This document shows, in pieces, positions 1-10,306 of a stretch of 64,000 nucleotides of DNA. The DNA is from Variovorax boronicumulans. GTDB taxonomy: Bacteria > Pseudomonadota > Gammaproteobacteria > Burkholderiales > Burkholderiaceae_C. Position 1 is the stretch's first letter. The number at the start of each line of letters is the position of its first letter. The DNA lies in NCBI RefSeq assembly GCF_019352895.1, contig NZ_JAAAFX010000014.1, forward strand, positions 615,510-679,509, given 5' to 3'. A program made the position numbers and the translations under genes. The notes under the pieces were generated by a model that saw only the letters and a list, made by a program, of their open reading frames with translations, did no database searches and was not told the DNA's origin.

Positions 1-1571
1 GCCTGCTGCTCCTGCTCGCGCAACCTGAAGCGCTGGATCTTTCCCGTCGCCGTCTTCGGCAGTTCGTCGACGAACTCGATGAAGCGCGGGTACTTGTAGG
101 CCGCCAGGTGCTGCTTCACGAAGGCCTTGAGTTCTTCCTCCGTGGCCGCGCTGCCGCTCTTCAGCACCACGAAGGCCTTGGTCTTGGTCAGGCCGTCGCT
201 GTCCTGCTTGCCGATCACCGCGGCCTCGAGCACGGCCGGGTGCCGCATCAGCGTGGCCTCGACCTCGAAGGGCGAGACGTAGATGCCGCTGACCTTGAGC
301 ATGTCGTCGCTGCGTCCGGCATAGGTGTAGTAGCCGTCGGCGTCGCGCGAGTACTTGTCACCGCTCTGGGTCCAGCCGTCGCGGAAGGTGGCGGCGCTTT
401 TTTCGGGGTTGCCCCAGTACATCAGCGCGCTGCTCGGGCCCTGGATGTAGAGGTCGCCGACCTCGCCGTCGGGCACGGGCCGGCCGTCCTCGCCGCGCAG
501 CTCGATCCGGTAGCCCTCGACCGGGCGGCCGGTGGTGCCGTAGCGGATGTCGCCCGGCCGGTTGGAGATGAAGATGTGCAGCATCTCGGTCGAGCCGATG
601 CCGTCGATGATCTCGCAGCCGTAGTGCGCCTTGAAGCGCTCGGCGATCTCGCCCGGCAGCGCCTCGCCCGCCGACGAGCACATGCGCAGCGCGACCGCTT
701 CGCGCGCGGGCTTGGAGGCCGATGCGAGCATGCCCGCGAAGCCGGTCGGCGCGCCGAAGAAGACGGTGGGCTTGACGGGCGTGCCGTGCGCGGCCTGCGC
801 TTCGCCGGTCCAGCGCCGGAAGGTGGCGTCGGGCGTGGGCCGTTCGGCCATCAGCACCACCGTGGCGCCGACCGACAGCGGGAAGGTCAGGCCGTTGCCC
901 AGCCCGTAGGCGAAGTAGAGTTTGGCGGCGGAGAAGCAGACGTCGTCCTCGGTCAGGCCCAGCACCGGCTTGCCGTAGAGCTCGGCCGTCCACCACGGGT
1001 TGCCGTGGGTGTGCACCGTGCCCTTGGGCCGGCCGGTCGAGCCCGAGGAGTACAGCCAGAAGGCGTGGTCCTGGGCCCGCGTCGGCGCGGGCGCGGCCAT
1101 CGGTGCATGGGCCGCGATCTGCGCCTCGAGGTCGAGCCCGTCCGGCGGCAGCGCGGCGGTCGGCTGCGTGACGAGCAGCTGTGCCAGCGCATGGGGCGCG
1201 CGGCCCATCGCGTCCTGCAGCACGGGCAGCAGCGCGCCCGAGACCAGCGCGGCCTTCGAGCCGCTGTGCGCGAGCATGTAGGCGTAGTCGTCGGCCGTCA
1301 GCAACGTGTTGACCGCCACCGGCACCAGGCCCGCGTAGAGCGCGCCGAGGAAGTTCACCGGCCAGTCGCTGCTGTCGAGCTGCAGCAGCAGCACGCGGTC
1401 CTCGCGCTGCAGGCCGGCGGCAAGCAGCGCGCTGGCCAGCCGGCGGGCGCGGTCCTCGAGCCGGCCGTAGTCGAGCGTGCCGCGGTCGTCGATGTAGGCC
1501 AGCTTCTGCGCGCGGCCGCGGTTGAGCGCGAACAGGTGCTCGGCGAAGTTGAAGTCGGTGGGCGGGTTCAT
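1..1571 (-). CDS. bclA: Benzoate-CoA ligase (3' end cut by window edge)
   Basis: This AMP-forming acyl-CoA synthetase activates benzoate to benzoyl-CoA, the first step of the box pathway, in the cytoplasm. About 523 residues are visible. The AMP-binding loop YSSGSTGRPKG lies near residues 174-184 and the C-terminal GKIQRF motif, with the catalytic lysine, lies near residue 512. Only a few codons and the stop are missing, so the family length of about 520-535 is matched. The ATG at 1569-1571 gives MNPPTDFNFAEHL. It lies 56 nt downstream of boxD in the same direction. Benzoate is favoured over other aromatic acids because of the box genes alongside; the sequence alone does not exclude 2-aminobenzoate or similar substrates. 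Confidence 0.92.
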   Translation of the reverse strand, partial: MNPPTDFNFAEHLFALNRGRAQKLAYIDDRGTLDYGRLEDRARRLASALLAAGLQREDRVLLLQLDSSDWPVNFLGALYAGLVPVAVNTLLTADDYAYMLAHSGSKAALVSGALLPVLQDAMGRAPHALAQLLVTQPTAALPPDGLDLEAQIAAHAPMAAPAPTRAQDHAFWLYSSGSTGRPKGTVHTHGNPWWTAELYGKPVLGLTEDDVCFSAAKLYFAYGLGNGLTFPLSVGATVVLMAERPTPDATFRRWTGEAQAAHGTPVKPTVFFGAPTGFAGMLASASKPAREAVALRMCSSAGEALPGEIAERFKAHYGCEIIDGIGSTEMLHIFISNRPGDIRYGTTGRPVEGYRIELRGEDGRPVPDGEVGDLYIQGPSSALMYWGNPEKSAATFRDGWTQSGDKYSRDADGYYTYAGRSDDMLKVSGIYVSPFEVEATLMRHPAVLEAAVIGKQDSDGLTKTKAFVVLKSGSAATEEELKAFVKQHLAAYKYPRFIEFVDELPKTATGKIQRFRLREQEQQ

Positions 1572-1627
1572 CGTGTGTCTCCTGAAGCCGTGTGTGCCGG
1601 CGCGTTCCGTTCGGGCCCGTGTGCCGG

Positions 1628-3178
1628 CTACAGGCCGAGCGCGGCCAGCACCGCGGGGCTGGCCTGCACCGCGCTGCGGCGGTGGTAGAAATCCAGCGCG
1701 CGCAGCCCGCCGAGTTCGGCGCCGCCGCCCGCGCGGCCCGGGCCGCCGTGCAGCGACATGGGCATCACGTTGCCGTGGCCGGTGTGGGTCTGCGCCACCT
1801 CGGGCGTGACCACGTGCACCCGACCATGGCTCGCGGCCACACGCACCGCCGTGCGGGCCAGCGCGGCGTCGTCGCTGCCGTGCAGCGAGGTCACGAGCGA
1901 GCCCTGGCCGCGGTGCGCCAGCGCGATCGCATGCGCGGTGTCGCGGTAGGGCAGCAGCGTGGCGACCGGGCCGAAGACCTCGACGTCGTGCACCAGGGGC
2001 GCCGCGTCGGCATCCTTCGCGCCCAGCAGCACCGGGCCGATGCAGGCGGCGACCGCGGGGTCGGCATCGACCAGCGGCTGCTGGCTGCCGTCGTGCAGCA
2101 GATCGGCCTGCTGGCGCAGCGTGGCCAGGCCTTCGCGCACCGACTGCAGCTGCGCGCGGCTCACCAGCGAGCCCATGCGCACGCCCTCGTTGCGCGGGTT
2201 GCCCACGGTGATGGCGCGCAGCTTGGCGCCGATGGCTTCGGCCGCGGCGTCGTAGACGGCCGCCGGCACCAGGACGCGGCGGATCGCGGTGCATTTCTGC
2301 CCGCTCTTGACCGTCATTTCGCGCACCACTTCGCGCACCAGCAGGTTGAAGGCCTCGCTGCCCGGCGCCGCGTCGGGCATCAGCAGGGCGGAGTTCAGGC
2401 TGTCGGCCTCGATGTTGGCGCGCACCGAGCGCTGCGCGACGGCCGCGTGCGATCGGATCAGCGCGCCGGTCTCGGCCGAGCCGGTGAAGGACACGACGTC
2501 GAAGGGTTCCAGCGCATCCATCAGCCCGTTGGAGCTGCCGCAGATCACCGACAGCGCGCCGGCCGGCAGCACGCCCGCATCGACCACGTCGCGCACCATG
2601 CGCTGCGTGAGCCAGGCGGTGGCGGTGCCGGGCTTGACGATCACCGGCACGCCCGAGAGCAGCGCGGGCGCGGCCTTCTCCCACAGGCCCCAGGCCGGGA
2701 AGTTGAAGGCGTTGATGAGCAGCGCGACGCCCTGCGTCGGCACCTGCAGGTGCTGCGCCAGGAAGACCGGCTCCTTGCCGAGCTTGACCGCGTCGCCGTC
2801 ACGCAGCACCTGCACGTCGCCCAGCGCATCGCCCCACTTGGCGTACTGGCCGAGCGTGAAGATCGCGCCGTCGATGTCGACCGCGGAGTCGTTCTTGACA
2901 GTGCCCGAATTGGCGGTGGCGATCTCGTAGTAGGCGTCGCGGTGCGTCTGCAGCACCTTGACCACCGCGCCGAGCAGGGCCGCGCGCTGCCGGTAGGTGA
3001 GGGCACGCAGGCCGGCGCCGCCGGTGTCGCGGGCGAAGCGGAAGGCCGCGGGCAGGTCCAGCCCGGTCGCGTCGACGCGGGCCAGTTCGGTGCCGAGCAC
3101 GGGGTCGAAGAGCGGCGTGCCGGTGCCGGTGCCGTGTTGCCAGCGGCCGGCGACGTGGTTGGCGAGAAGTTCGGTCAT
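1628..3178 (-). CDS. boxD: 3,4-dehydroadipyl-CoA semialdehyde dehydrogenase
   Basis: The 516-residue protein is an aldehyde dehydrogenase oxidising the ring-cleavage product of BoxC, 3,4-dehydroadipyl-CoA semialdehyde, to the acid. The catalytic cysteine is in KSGQKCTAIR (about C296) and the general-base glutamate in ANIEADSLNSA (about E257). The N-terminal motif NAFNFPAWG is the usual cofactor-site segment. The closest alternative is the ALDH half of PaaZ in phenylacetate breakdown, but there is no fused hydratase domain and the neighbours are box genes. It starts 12 nt after the DUF4863 gene and is probably cotranscribed with it and with the ligase. Confidence 0.93.
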   Translation of the reverse strand: MTELLANHVAGRWQHGTGTGTPLFDPVLGTELARVDATGLDLPAAFRFARDTGGAGLRALTYRQRAALLGAVVKVLQTHRDAYYEIATANSGTVKNDSAVDIDGAIFTLGQYAKWGDALGDVQVLRDGDAVKLGKEPVFLAQHLQVPTQGVALLINAFNFPAWGLWEKAAPALLSGVPVIVKPGTATAWLTQRMVRDVVDAGVLPAGALSVICGSSNGLMDALEPFDVVSFTGSAETGALIRSHAAVAQRSVRANIEADSLNSALLMPDAAPGSEAFNLLVREVVREMTVKSGQKCTAIRRVLVPAAVYDAAAEAIGAKLRAITVGNPRNEGVRMGSLVSRAQLQSVREGLATLRQQADLLHDGSQQPLVDADPAVAACIGPVLLGAKDADAAPLVHDVEVFGPVATLLPYRDTAHAIALAHRGQGSLVTSLHGSDDAALARTAVRVAASHGRVHVVTPEVAQTHTGHGNVMPMSLHGGPGRAGGGAELGGLRALDFYHRRSAVQASPAVLAALGL

Positions 3179-3190
3179 GGGAGCGTGGCC

Positions 3191-3658
3191 TCAGTGGCGC
3201 GTGAATTGGATCTGGCCTTCGGGCAGCAGATAGAGCACCAGGGCGCGGCCCTGGGCGACGGTCGGGTGGTGGGCGCTGCCCGGTGGGTACACGCACCAGC
3301 CGGCCGGGCGGCCGTCGAAGGTGGCGTCGCCCTCGAGCGGCATGATCAGGTCGATCTCGCCGTTGGGATGCGTGTGGTGCGGGCCCGCGAGGTCGGTCAT
3401 GTCGACCACGTCGACCGAGAAGCGGTGCAGCGCGTCTTCGGGCTTGAAGGGGCGGCCGTAGCGGATGCCGCCGCCTTCGCGCTCGCACAGCCAACCCTCG
3501 GCCACGCCTTCGAGGCAGGCGTTCTTCAGCGCCGCGAAAGTGGGGCTGCCCGCGCCGTGCGTGGCGTTGAGCCACTGGTCGAGCGTGTCGTCGAGCGGGC
3601 GGCCCGCGATCTGCGCTGTAAGGTCGGCCACCAGCTGGTGGAAGTTTTCTTTGGACAT
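3191..3658 (-). CDS. DUF4863 cupin-like protein of the box cluster
   Basis: The 155-residue protein belongs to the DUF4863 family, often found next to box genes. From memory, the family includes the 4-hydroxylaminobenzoate lyase PnbB. The second half carries both cupin motifs: HTHPNGE (metal-ligand HxH and Glu) and PPGSAHH further on, so a metal-binding cupin fold is likely. I chose the ATG at 3656-3658. Longer in-frame reading extends backwards through the divergent promoter and into boxR, which is not credible. It is the first gene of the leftward transcript. Its reaction is unknown here; a lyase or thioester-detoxifying role is only a guess. Confidence 0.8.
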   Translation of the reverse strand: MSKENFHQLVADLTAQIAGRPLDDTLDQWLNATHGAGSPTFAALKNACLEGVAEGWLCEREGGGIRYGRPFKPEDALHRFSVDVVDMTDLAGPHHTHPNGEIDLIMPLEGDATFDGRPAGWCVYPPGSAHHPTVAQGRALVLYLLPEGQIQFTRH

Positions 3659-3742
3659 GGTCTTCGGTCGTGGGGCGAACGTTCTTGCAGGTGAAGTGCG
3701 GTTGCAGCTTTGGGCTGCGTGCAGTATCTTGCGTGTCATCGA

Positions 3743-3771
3743 ACAATAGGCACCATGATGCATGTTGTCAA
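3743..3771 (-). promoter_or_regulatory. Sigma-70 promoter of the leftward benzoate arm
   Basis: Read on the minus strand, TTGACA (3766-3771, perfect -35) is followed by exactly 17 nt and TATTGT (3743-3748, 5 of 6 for -10). The spacer contains ATGCAT, with a TGCA core at 3759-3762. Three more TGCA motifs lie just downstream in the transcribed leader at 3720, 3703 and 3686, each exactly 17 bp apart. BoxR-family operators are built from TGCA repeats, so this promoter is probably BoxR-controlled. Confidence 0.75.
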
Positions 3772-3838
3772 GCAACATAATGCATGTATGGCGTTTACCC
3801 TGAGCGCGCAAAATCACGTGACTGAATTGAGGAGTTCC

Positions 3839-4771
3839 ATGACTGAGGAAGTGCAGGCGGGGGGAATGGCGGCGGAGTCCGCCGAGCCGACGGGTGCGGA
3901 GGCGGCGCGCAATCCCTTGCTGGCCGCGCTGGGCGACCGGGTGCGCAACCTGCGCGCGCAGCGCGGGCTCACGCGCAAGGCGGTGGCGCTGTCGGCCGAG
4001 GTGTCGGAGCGGCACCTGGCCAACCTGGAATACGGCACCGGAAACGCGTCGATCCTGGTGCTGCAGCAGGTGGCGACGGCGCTGCATTGCTCGCTGGCCG
4101 AGCTGGTCGGCGACGTCACCACCAGCTCGCCCGAGTGGCTCCTGATCCGCGAGCTGCTCGAGCACCGCAGCGAGGCCGACCTGCGGCGCGCGCGCCTGGC
4201 GCTGGGCGAACTGCTGGGCAGCGGCCGCGGCGATGCGGCGCGGCACCGGCGCATCGCGCTGATCGGGCTGCGCGGCGCGGGCAAGTCCACGCTCGGGCCG
4301 CTGCTCGCGCAGGACCTCGACGTGCCCTTCATCGAGCTGAGCCGCGAGATCGAGACCCTGGCCGGCTGCAGCGTGCGCGAGATCCACGACCTCTACGGCA
4401 CCAGCGCCTACCGGCGCTACGAGCGGCGCGCCCTCGAGGAGGTGGTGCAAATCCACAGCGAGGTGGTGATCGCCACGCCGGGCGGCATCGTGTCGGACCC
4501 GGCCACCTTCAACGAGCTGCTGTCGCACTGCACCACGGTGTGGCTGCGCGCCGCGCCCGAGGAGCACATGGGCCGCGTGGTGGCGCAGGGCGACACCCGC
4601 CCGATCGCCGCCAGCAAGGAAGCGATGGACGACCTGCACCGCATCCTCGACGGCCGCGCTGCCTTCTATTCGAAAGCCGACCTGCAGATCGACACCAGCG
4701 GCCAGACGCTGGAGCAGAGCTTCAAGGCCCTGCGCGGCAGCGTGCGCGCCGCCATCGCCGCCGCCTCCTGA
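3839..4771 (+). CDS. boxR: BoxR, XRE-type regulator with shikimate-kinase-like domain
   Basis: The 310-residue regulator has an XRE helix-turn-helix near residues 30-85 (RNLRAQRGLTRKAVAL) and a C-terminal shikimate-kinase-like domain with P-loop GLRGAGKST near 143-151. This two-domain design is that of BoxR/BzdR, which represses box genes until benzoyl-CoA binds the kinase-like domain. The start is the ATG at 3839 because GAGGAG lies at 3829-3834; the frame remains open further upstream but would run through the promoter. It sits between the two divergent arms, 140 nt before boxC. Confidence 0.93.
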   Translation: MTEEVQAGGMAAESAEPTGAEAARNPLLAALGDRVRNLRAQRGLTRKAVALSAEVSERHLANLEYGTGNASILVLQQVATALHCSLAELVGDVTTSSPEWLLIRELLEHRSEADLRRARLALGELLGSGRGDAARHRRIALIGLRGAGKSTLGPLLAQDLDVPFIELSREIETLAGCSVREIHDLYGTSAYRRYERRALEEVVQIHSEVVIATPGGIVSDPATFNELLSHCTTVWLRAAPEEHMGRVVAQGDTRPIAASKEAMDDLHRILDGRAAFYSKADLQIDTSGQTLEQSFKALRGSVRAAIAAAS

Positions 4772-4821
4772 GCCTGGCGCCGGCGGCGCCTCCGTGAAAT
4801 TGAAGAAAAACGCAACAGGCA

Positions 4822-4875
4822 TTGACTTGCATGTTTGCATGCATGATGATGCATGTCAGGCGATCGAGAAATGCA
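4822..4875 (+). promoter_or_regulatory. boxC promoter with TGCA operator array
   Basis: TTGACT (4822-4827) and GATGAT (4845-4850) form a sigma-70 promoter with 17-bp spacing. TGCA occurs at 4828, 4836, 4840, 4850 and 4872. The pair at 4840-4843 and 4850-4853 is exactly TGCA-N6-TGCA and covers the -10 element. That is the operator form reported for the BzdR/BoxR family, so repression by blocking RNA polymerase is the simple reading. Confidence 0.8.
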
Positions 4876-4911
4876 TTATGTTTCTTGTTTTTTCGTTTCA
4901 CGGAGACCCGC

Positions 4912-6594
<1,683 letters not shown>

Positions 6595-6625
6595 CCCTTT
6601 GTCCAGAACTCACCAGGAAATCCTC

Positions 6626-8053
6626 ATGAGCACCGTCAACTACAGCGACAAGATCCCGAACAACGTCAACCTCAGCGAAGACCGCACGCTGCAGCGCGCG
6701 CTCGAAGGCTGGCAGCCCAACTTCGTCAACTGGTGGGACGACGTCGGCCCCGATGGTTCGACCGGCTACGACGTCTACCTGCGCACCGCCGTCAGCGTCG
6801 ACCCGCAAGGCTGGGCCCAGTTCGGTCACGTGAAGATGCGCGACTACCGCTGGGGCATCTTCCTGAACCCGGGCGACGCCAACCGCGAGATCCACTTCGG
6901 CGACCACAAGGGCGAGAAGGCCTGGCAGGACGTGCCCGGCGAGCACCGCGCCAACCTGCGCCGCATCATCGTGACGCAGGGCGACACCGAGCCCGCCTCG
7001 GTCGAGCAGCAGCGTCACCTGGGCCTGACCGCGCCCAGCATGTACGACCTGCGCAACCTCTACCAGATCAACGTGGAAGAGGGCCGCCACCTGTGGGCCA
7101 TGGTCTACCTGCTGCACAAGCACTTCGGCCGCGACGGCCGCGAGGAAGCCGAGGCGCTGCTGCAGCGCACCTCGGGCGACGTGGACAACCCGCGCATCCT
7201 GGGCGCCTTCAACGAGAAGACGCCCGACTGGCTGGCCTTCTTCATGTTCACCTACTTCACCGACCGCGACGGCAAGTTCCAGCTGTCGGCGCTGGCCGAG
7301 AGCGCCTTCGACCCGCTGGCCCGCACCACCAAGTTCATGCTGACCGAGGAAGCGCACCACATGTTCGTGGGCGAGAGCGGCGTGTCGCGCGTGCTGGCGC
7401 GCACCGCGGCCGTGATGAACGAACTCAAGACCGACGACCCGCAGAAGGTGCGCGCCGCGGGCTGCATCGACCTGGGCACGATCCAGCGCTACCTGAACTT
7501 CCACTACAGCGTGACCATCGACCTGTTCGGCGCCGACCAGTCGAGCAACGCCGCGATCTTCTACAGCTCGGGCCTCAAGGGCCGCTACGAAGAAGGCAAG
7601 CGGACCGACGACCATGTGCTCAAGGGCCAGACCTACAAGGTGCTCGAGGTCAAGGAGGGCCAGTTGCTCGAGAAGGACGTGCCGATGCTCAACGCGCTCA
7701 ACGAGGTGCTGCGCGACGACTTCATCAAGGACTCGGTGGCCGGCGTGGGCCGCTGGAACAAGGTGCTCGAGAAGGCCGGCATCCCGACGCGCCTGACGGT
7801 GCCGCACAAGGCCTTCAACCGCCAGATCGGCGCGCTGGCCGGCATCAAGATGTCGCCCGACGGCCGTGTGGTGGGCGACGTGGAATGGGCCGCGCGCAAG
7901 AGCGAGTGGCTGCCCACGCCCGAGGACTTCGCCTTCGTCGCCTCGCTGATGGGCCGCGTGATCGAACCCGGCAAGTTCGCCGGCTGGATCGCGCCGCCGG
8001 TGATGGGCATCAACCGCCAGCCGGTGGATTTCGAGTACGTGCGTTTCGGTTGA
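6626..8053 (+). CDS. boxB: Benzoyl-CoA 2,3-epoxidase, oxygenase subunit BoxB
   Basis: The 475-residue di-iron oxygenase adds one oxygen atom to the ring of benzoyl-CoA, giving the 2,3-epoxide. Electrons come from BoxA. Candidate iron ligands, matched to the published BoxB set, are E122, E152/H155 (VEEGRH), D213 and E242/H245 (EEAHH). The ATG at 6626 has AGGAAA just upstream at 6615-6620 and gives MSTVNYSDKIPNNV. Length matches the family. It is the middle gene of boxCBA. Confidence 0.95.
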   Translation: MSTVNYSDKIPNNVNLSEDRTLQRALEGWQPNFVNWWDDVGPDGSTGYDVYLRTAVSVDPQGWAQFGHVKMRDYRWGIFLNPGDANREIHFGDHKGEKAWQDVPGEHRANLRRIIVTQGDTEPASVEQQRHLGLTAPSMYDLRNLYQINVEEGRHLWAMVYLLHKHFGRDGREEAEALLQRTSGDVDNPRILGAFNEKTPDWLAFFMFTYFTDRDGKFQLSALAESAFDPLARTTKFMLTEEAHHMFVGESGVSRVLARTAAVMNELKTDDPQKVRAAGCIDLGTIQRYLNFHYSVTIDLFGADQSSNAAIFYSSGLKGRYEEGKRTDDHVLKGQTYKVLEVKEGQLLEKDVPMLNALNEVLRDDFIKDSVAGVGRWNKVLEKAGIPTRLTVPHKAFNRQIGALAGIKMSPDGRVVGDVEWAARKSEWLPTPEDFAFVASLMGRVIEPGKFAGWIAPPVMGINRQPVDFEYVRFG

Positions 8054-8069
8054 TCTGTATTGGGGTATT

Positions 8070-8173
8070 GCTCCTTCCCCCGCTGGGGGAAGGCAGGGAT
8101 GGGGGCTCGACGGCGCGACCACGACAAGCGCCGCGACCCTCACCCGACCTTCCCCCCCCGAAGGGGAGGGCTC
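8070..8173. repeat. Imperfect inverted repeat between boxB and boxA
   Basis: The 133-bp boxB-boxA gap is unusually long for this operon and is mostly filled by two complementary C/G-run arms of about 36 bp (8070-8105 and 8137-8173), separated by about 31 bp. The style (CCTTCCCCCGCTGGGGG with its complement) is that of dispersed REP/MITE-like intergenic elements of Burkholderiales. It ends two bases before the boxA ribosome-binding site. It could fold in the mRNA and lower boxA yield or stop exonucleases. Confidence 0.55.
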
Positions 8174-8186
8174 TAGGAGAAACAAC

Positions 8187-9461
8187 ATGGACATGGCCGT
8201 TGAAGCGGGCGTGATCAGGCAGCACCTGATCGACCCCGAGATCTGCATCCGCTGCAATACCTGCGAAGCCACCTGCCCGGTGAACGCGATCACGCACGAC
8301 GACAACAACTACGTCGTGCGCGCCGATGTGTGCAACGGCTGCATGGCCTGCATCTCGCCGTGCCCCACGGGCTCGATCGACAACTGGCGCACCATGCCCG
8401 TGGTGCGGGCCTACTCGATCGAGGAGCAGCTGAGCTGGGAAGAACTGCCGCCCGAACTGAGCGCCGACGAACTGGCGGCAGCGGGCGTGGAAGCAGCCGA
8501 GGCCGTGGCCGAACCGGTGGTGGCCGAGGCGCCGGCCGCATCGGCCACTGGCGAGACGGTCTTCAACTCCGCGAGCTACGGCGCCACCACGCCGCCCTGG
8601 TCGGCCGCGCATGCGTACACCAACCTCTATGCGCCCAAGAAGCCGGTGAGCGCGACCGTGACCGGCAACTTCAACTGCACCGAGGCCGGCTTCGAGAGCG
8701 AGACGCACCACATCGTGCTCGACTTCGGCGCGCTGCCCTTCCCGGTGCTCGAGGGCCAGTCGATCGGCATCGTGCCGCCGGGCACCGACGCGCTGGGCAA
8801 GGCCCACCATCCGCGCCAGTACTCGGTCGCCAGCGCGCGCAACGGCGAGCGGCCCGGCTACAACAACCTCTCGCTGACGGTCAAGCGCGTGGTCGAGGAC
8901 CACCAGGGCAACGCGGTGCGCGGCATCGCCTCGAACTACGTCTGCGATCTCAAGGTGGGCGACACGGTGACGGTGGTCGGGCCCTTCGGCTCGACCTTCC
9001 TGATGCCCAACCATCCGAAGTCGCACATCGTGATGATCTGCACCGGCACCGGCAGTGCGCCCATGCGCGCCATGACCGAATGGCGCCGCCGCCTGCGCAA
9101 GAGCGGCAAGTTCGAGGGCGGCAAGCTGATGCTGTTCTTCGGCGCGCGCACGCAGCAGGAGCTGCCGTACTTCGGGCCGTTGCAGAGCCTGCCCAAGGAC
9201 TTCATCGACATCAACCTGGCCTTCTCGCGCCTGCCCGACCAGCCGCGCTGCTATGTGCAGGACCTGCTGCGCCAGCGTGCCGCCGATCTGTTGCCGCTGC
9301 TGCGCGATGGCCATACCCACATCTACGTGTGCGGGCTCAAGAGCATGGAAGAGGGCGTGGTGCTGGCACTCCGCGACGTGGCCGAGGAGGCCGGCCTGCC
9401 CTGGGAGCCGCTGGCGGCCGCGCTCAAGAAAGAGGGGCGGCTGCACCTCGAGACCTACTGA
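8187..9461 (+). CDS. boxA: Benzoyl-CoA epoxidase reductase subunit BoxA
   Basis: The 424-residue flavoprotein passes electrons from NADPH to BoxB. The N-terminus has two 4Fe-4S ferredoxin motifs (C20-C23-C26-C30 and C49-C52-C55-C59). After an Ala/Glu-rich linker comes a ferredoxin-NADP reductase module with RQYSVAS (FAD) and CTGTGSAPMRA (NADP). The ATG at 8187 follows AGGAG at 8175-8179. Length agrees with known BoxA of about 410-420 residues. Confidence 0.95.
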   Translation: MDMAVEAGVIRQHLIDPEICIRCNTCEATCPVNAITHDDNNYVVRADVCNGCMACISPCPTGSIDNWRTMPVVRAYSIEEQLSWEELPPELSADELAAAGVEAAEAVAEPVVAEAPAASATGETVFNSASYGATTPPWSAAHAYTNLYAPKKPVSATVTGNFNCTEAGFESETHHIVLDFGALPFPVLEGQSIGIVPPGTDALGKAHHPRQYSVASARNGERPGYNNLSLTVKRVVEDHQGNAVRGIASNYVCDLKVGDTVTVVGPFGSTFLMPNHPKSHIVMICTGTGSAPMRAMTEWRRRLRKSGKFEGGKLMLFFGARTQQELPYFGPLQSLPKDFIDINLAFSRLPDQPRCYVQDLLRQRAADLLPLLRDGHTHIYVCGLKSMEEGVVLALRDVAEEAGLPWEPLAAALKKEGRLHLETY

Positions 9462-9493
9462 ACGCGGCCGAAGAAAAAAGAAAGGATTTGCCA

Positions 9494-10306
9494 GTGACAG
9501 ACAGTCGAACGATGCAGGTGGACACCGACGACTTCCGCGTCGACCTGGGCGACGACGGCGTGGCCGAAATCGTGCTCGGCGCGCCGGGCGCGATGCCGAC
9601 CACCGGCGTGCGCGGCCACGCGGCGCTGGGCGCGATCTGGCCGCGCCTGGCGGTCGAGCCCGGGGTGCGCAGCGTGCTGGTGCGCAGCGAGGGCAAGGGC
9701 TTCTGTGCGGGGGGCCATGTCGAACTGGTCGCGCAGATGCTGGGCAGCGAAGCCGAGCGCATGCGCGTGATGCGCGAGGCCCGGCAGATCGTGCAGGGCA
9801 TGGTCGACTGCGACCTGCCCATCGTCTCGGCCATCCACGGCGCGGCCGTGGGCGCGGGCGCCGCGCTGGCCCTGTTGGCCGACGTCTCGGTGGCGGCACG
9901 CAGCGCCAAGATCATCGACGGCCACACCAAGATCGGCGTCGCGGCCGGCGACCATGCGGCCATCGTCTGGCCGCTGCTGTGCGGCATGGCCAAGGCCAAG
10001 TACCACCTGCTGACCTGCGCGCCGCTGAGCGGCGAGGAGGCCGAGCGCATCGGGCTGGTCAGCCTCTCGGTGCCCGACGACGAGCTGCAGGCGCGGGCGC
10101 GCCAGATCGCACTGGAACTGGCGGCCGGCAGCCCCTCGGCGCTGGCTTTCACCAAGCGCACGCTCAACCACTGGCTGCGCGCGGCCTGGCCGGCCTTCGA
10201 GCATTCGCTGGCGCTGGAGATGATCGGCTTCGCCGGCAGCGATGCGCGCGAAGGCCTTGCGGCATTGAACGAGCGCCGCGCGCCGCGCTTCGGCGCCGCG
10301 CCGTGA
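9494..10306 (+). CDS. Enoyl-CoA hydratase/isomerase family protein (BoxZ-like)
   Basis: The 270-residue crotonase-fold protein has the oxyanion-hole segments RSEGKGFCAGGH and HGAAVGAGAALALLADV. The region where classical hydratases place their second catalytic Glu reads KIGVAAGDHAAIVW, so the reaction may differ from simple hydration. The likely start is the GTG at 9494, because AAAGGA lies at 9481-9486; an ATG follows at 9512. It is 32 nt downstream of boxA and overlaps the next gene. A role in beta-oxidation of the ring-cleavage product or in CoA-ester salvage is inferred from position. Confidence 0.8.
   Translation: MTDSRTMQVDTDDFRVDLGDDGVAEIVLGAPGAMPTTGVRGHAALGAIWPRLAVEPGVRSVLVRSEGKGFCAGGHVELVAQMLGSEAERMRVMREARQIVQGMVDCDLPIVSAIHGAAVGAGAALALLADVSVAARSAKIIDGHTKIGVAAGDHAAIVWPLLCGMAKAKYHLLTCAPLSGEEAERIGLVSLSVPDDELQARARQIALELAAGSPSALAFTKRTLNHWLRAAWPAFEHSLALEMIGFAGSDAREGLAALNERRAPRFGAAP

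Noticed and set aside
3659..4840. Upstream extension of the DUF4863 frame
   Set aside because: It would run through a near-consensus promoter and antisense through boxR; the conserved domain starts at 3658.
4822..4911. Earlier in-frame start for boxC
   Set aside because: The ATG lies in the -35 region and has no ribosome-binding site; 4912 does.
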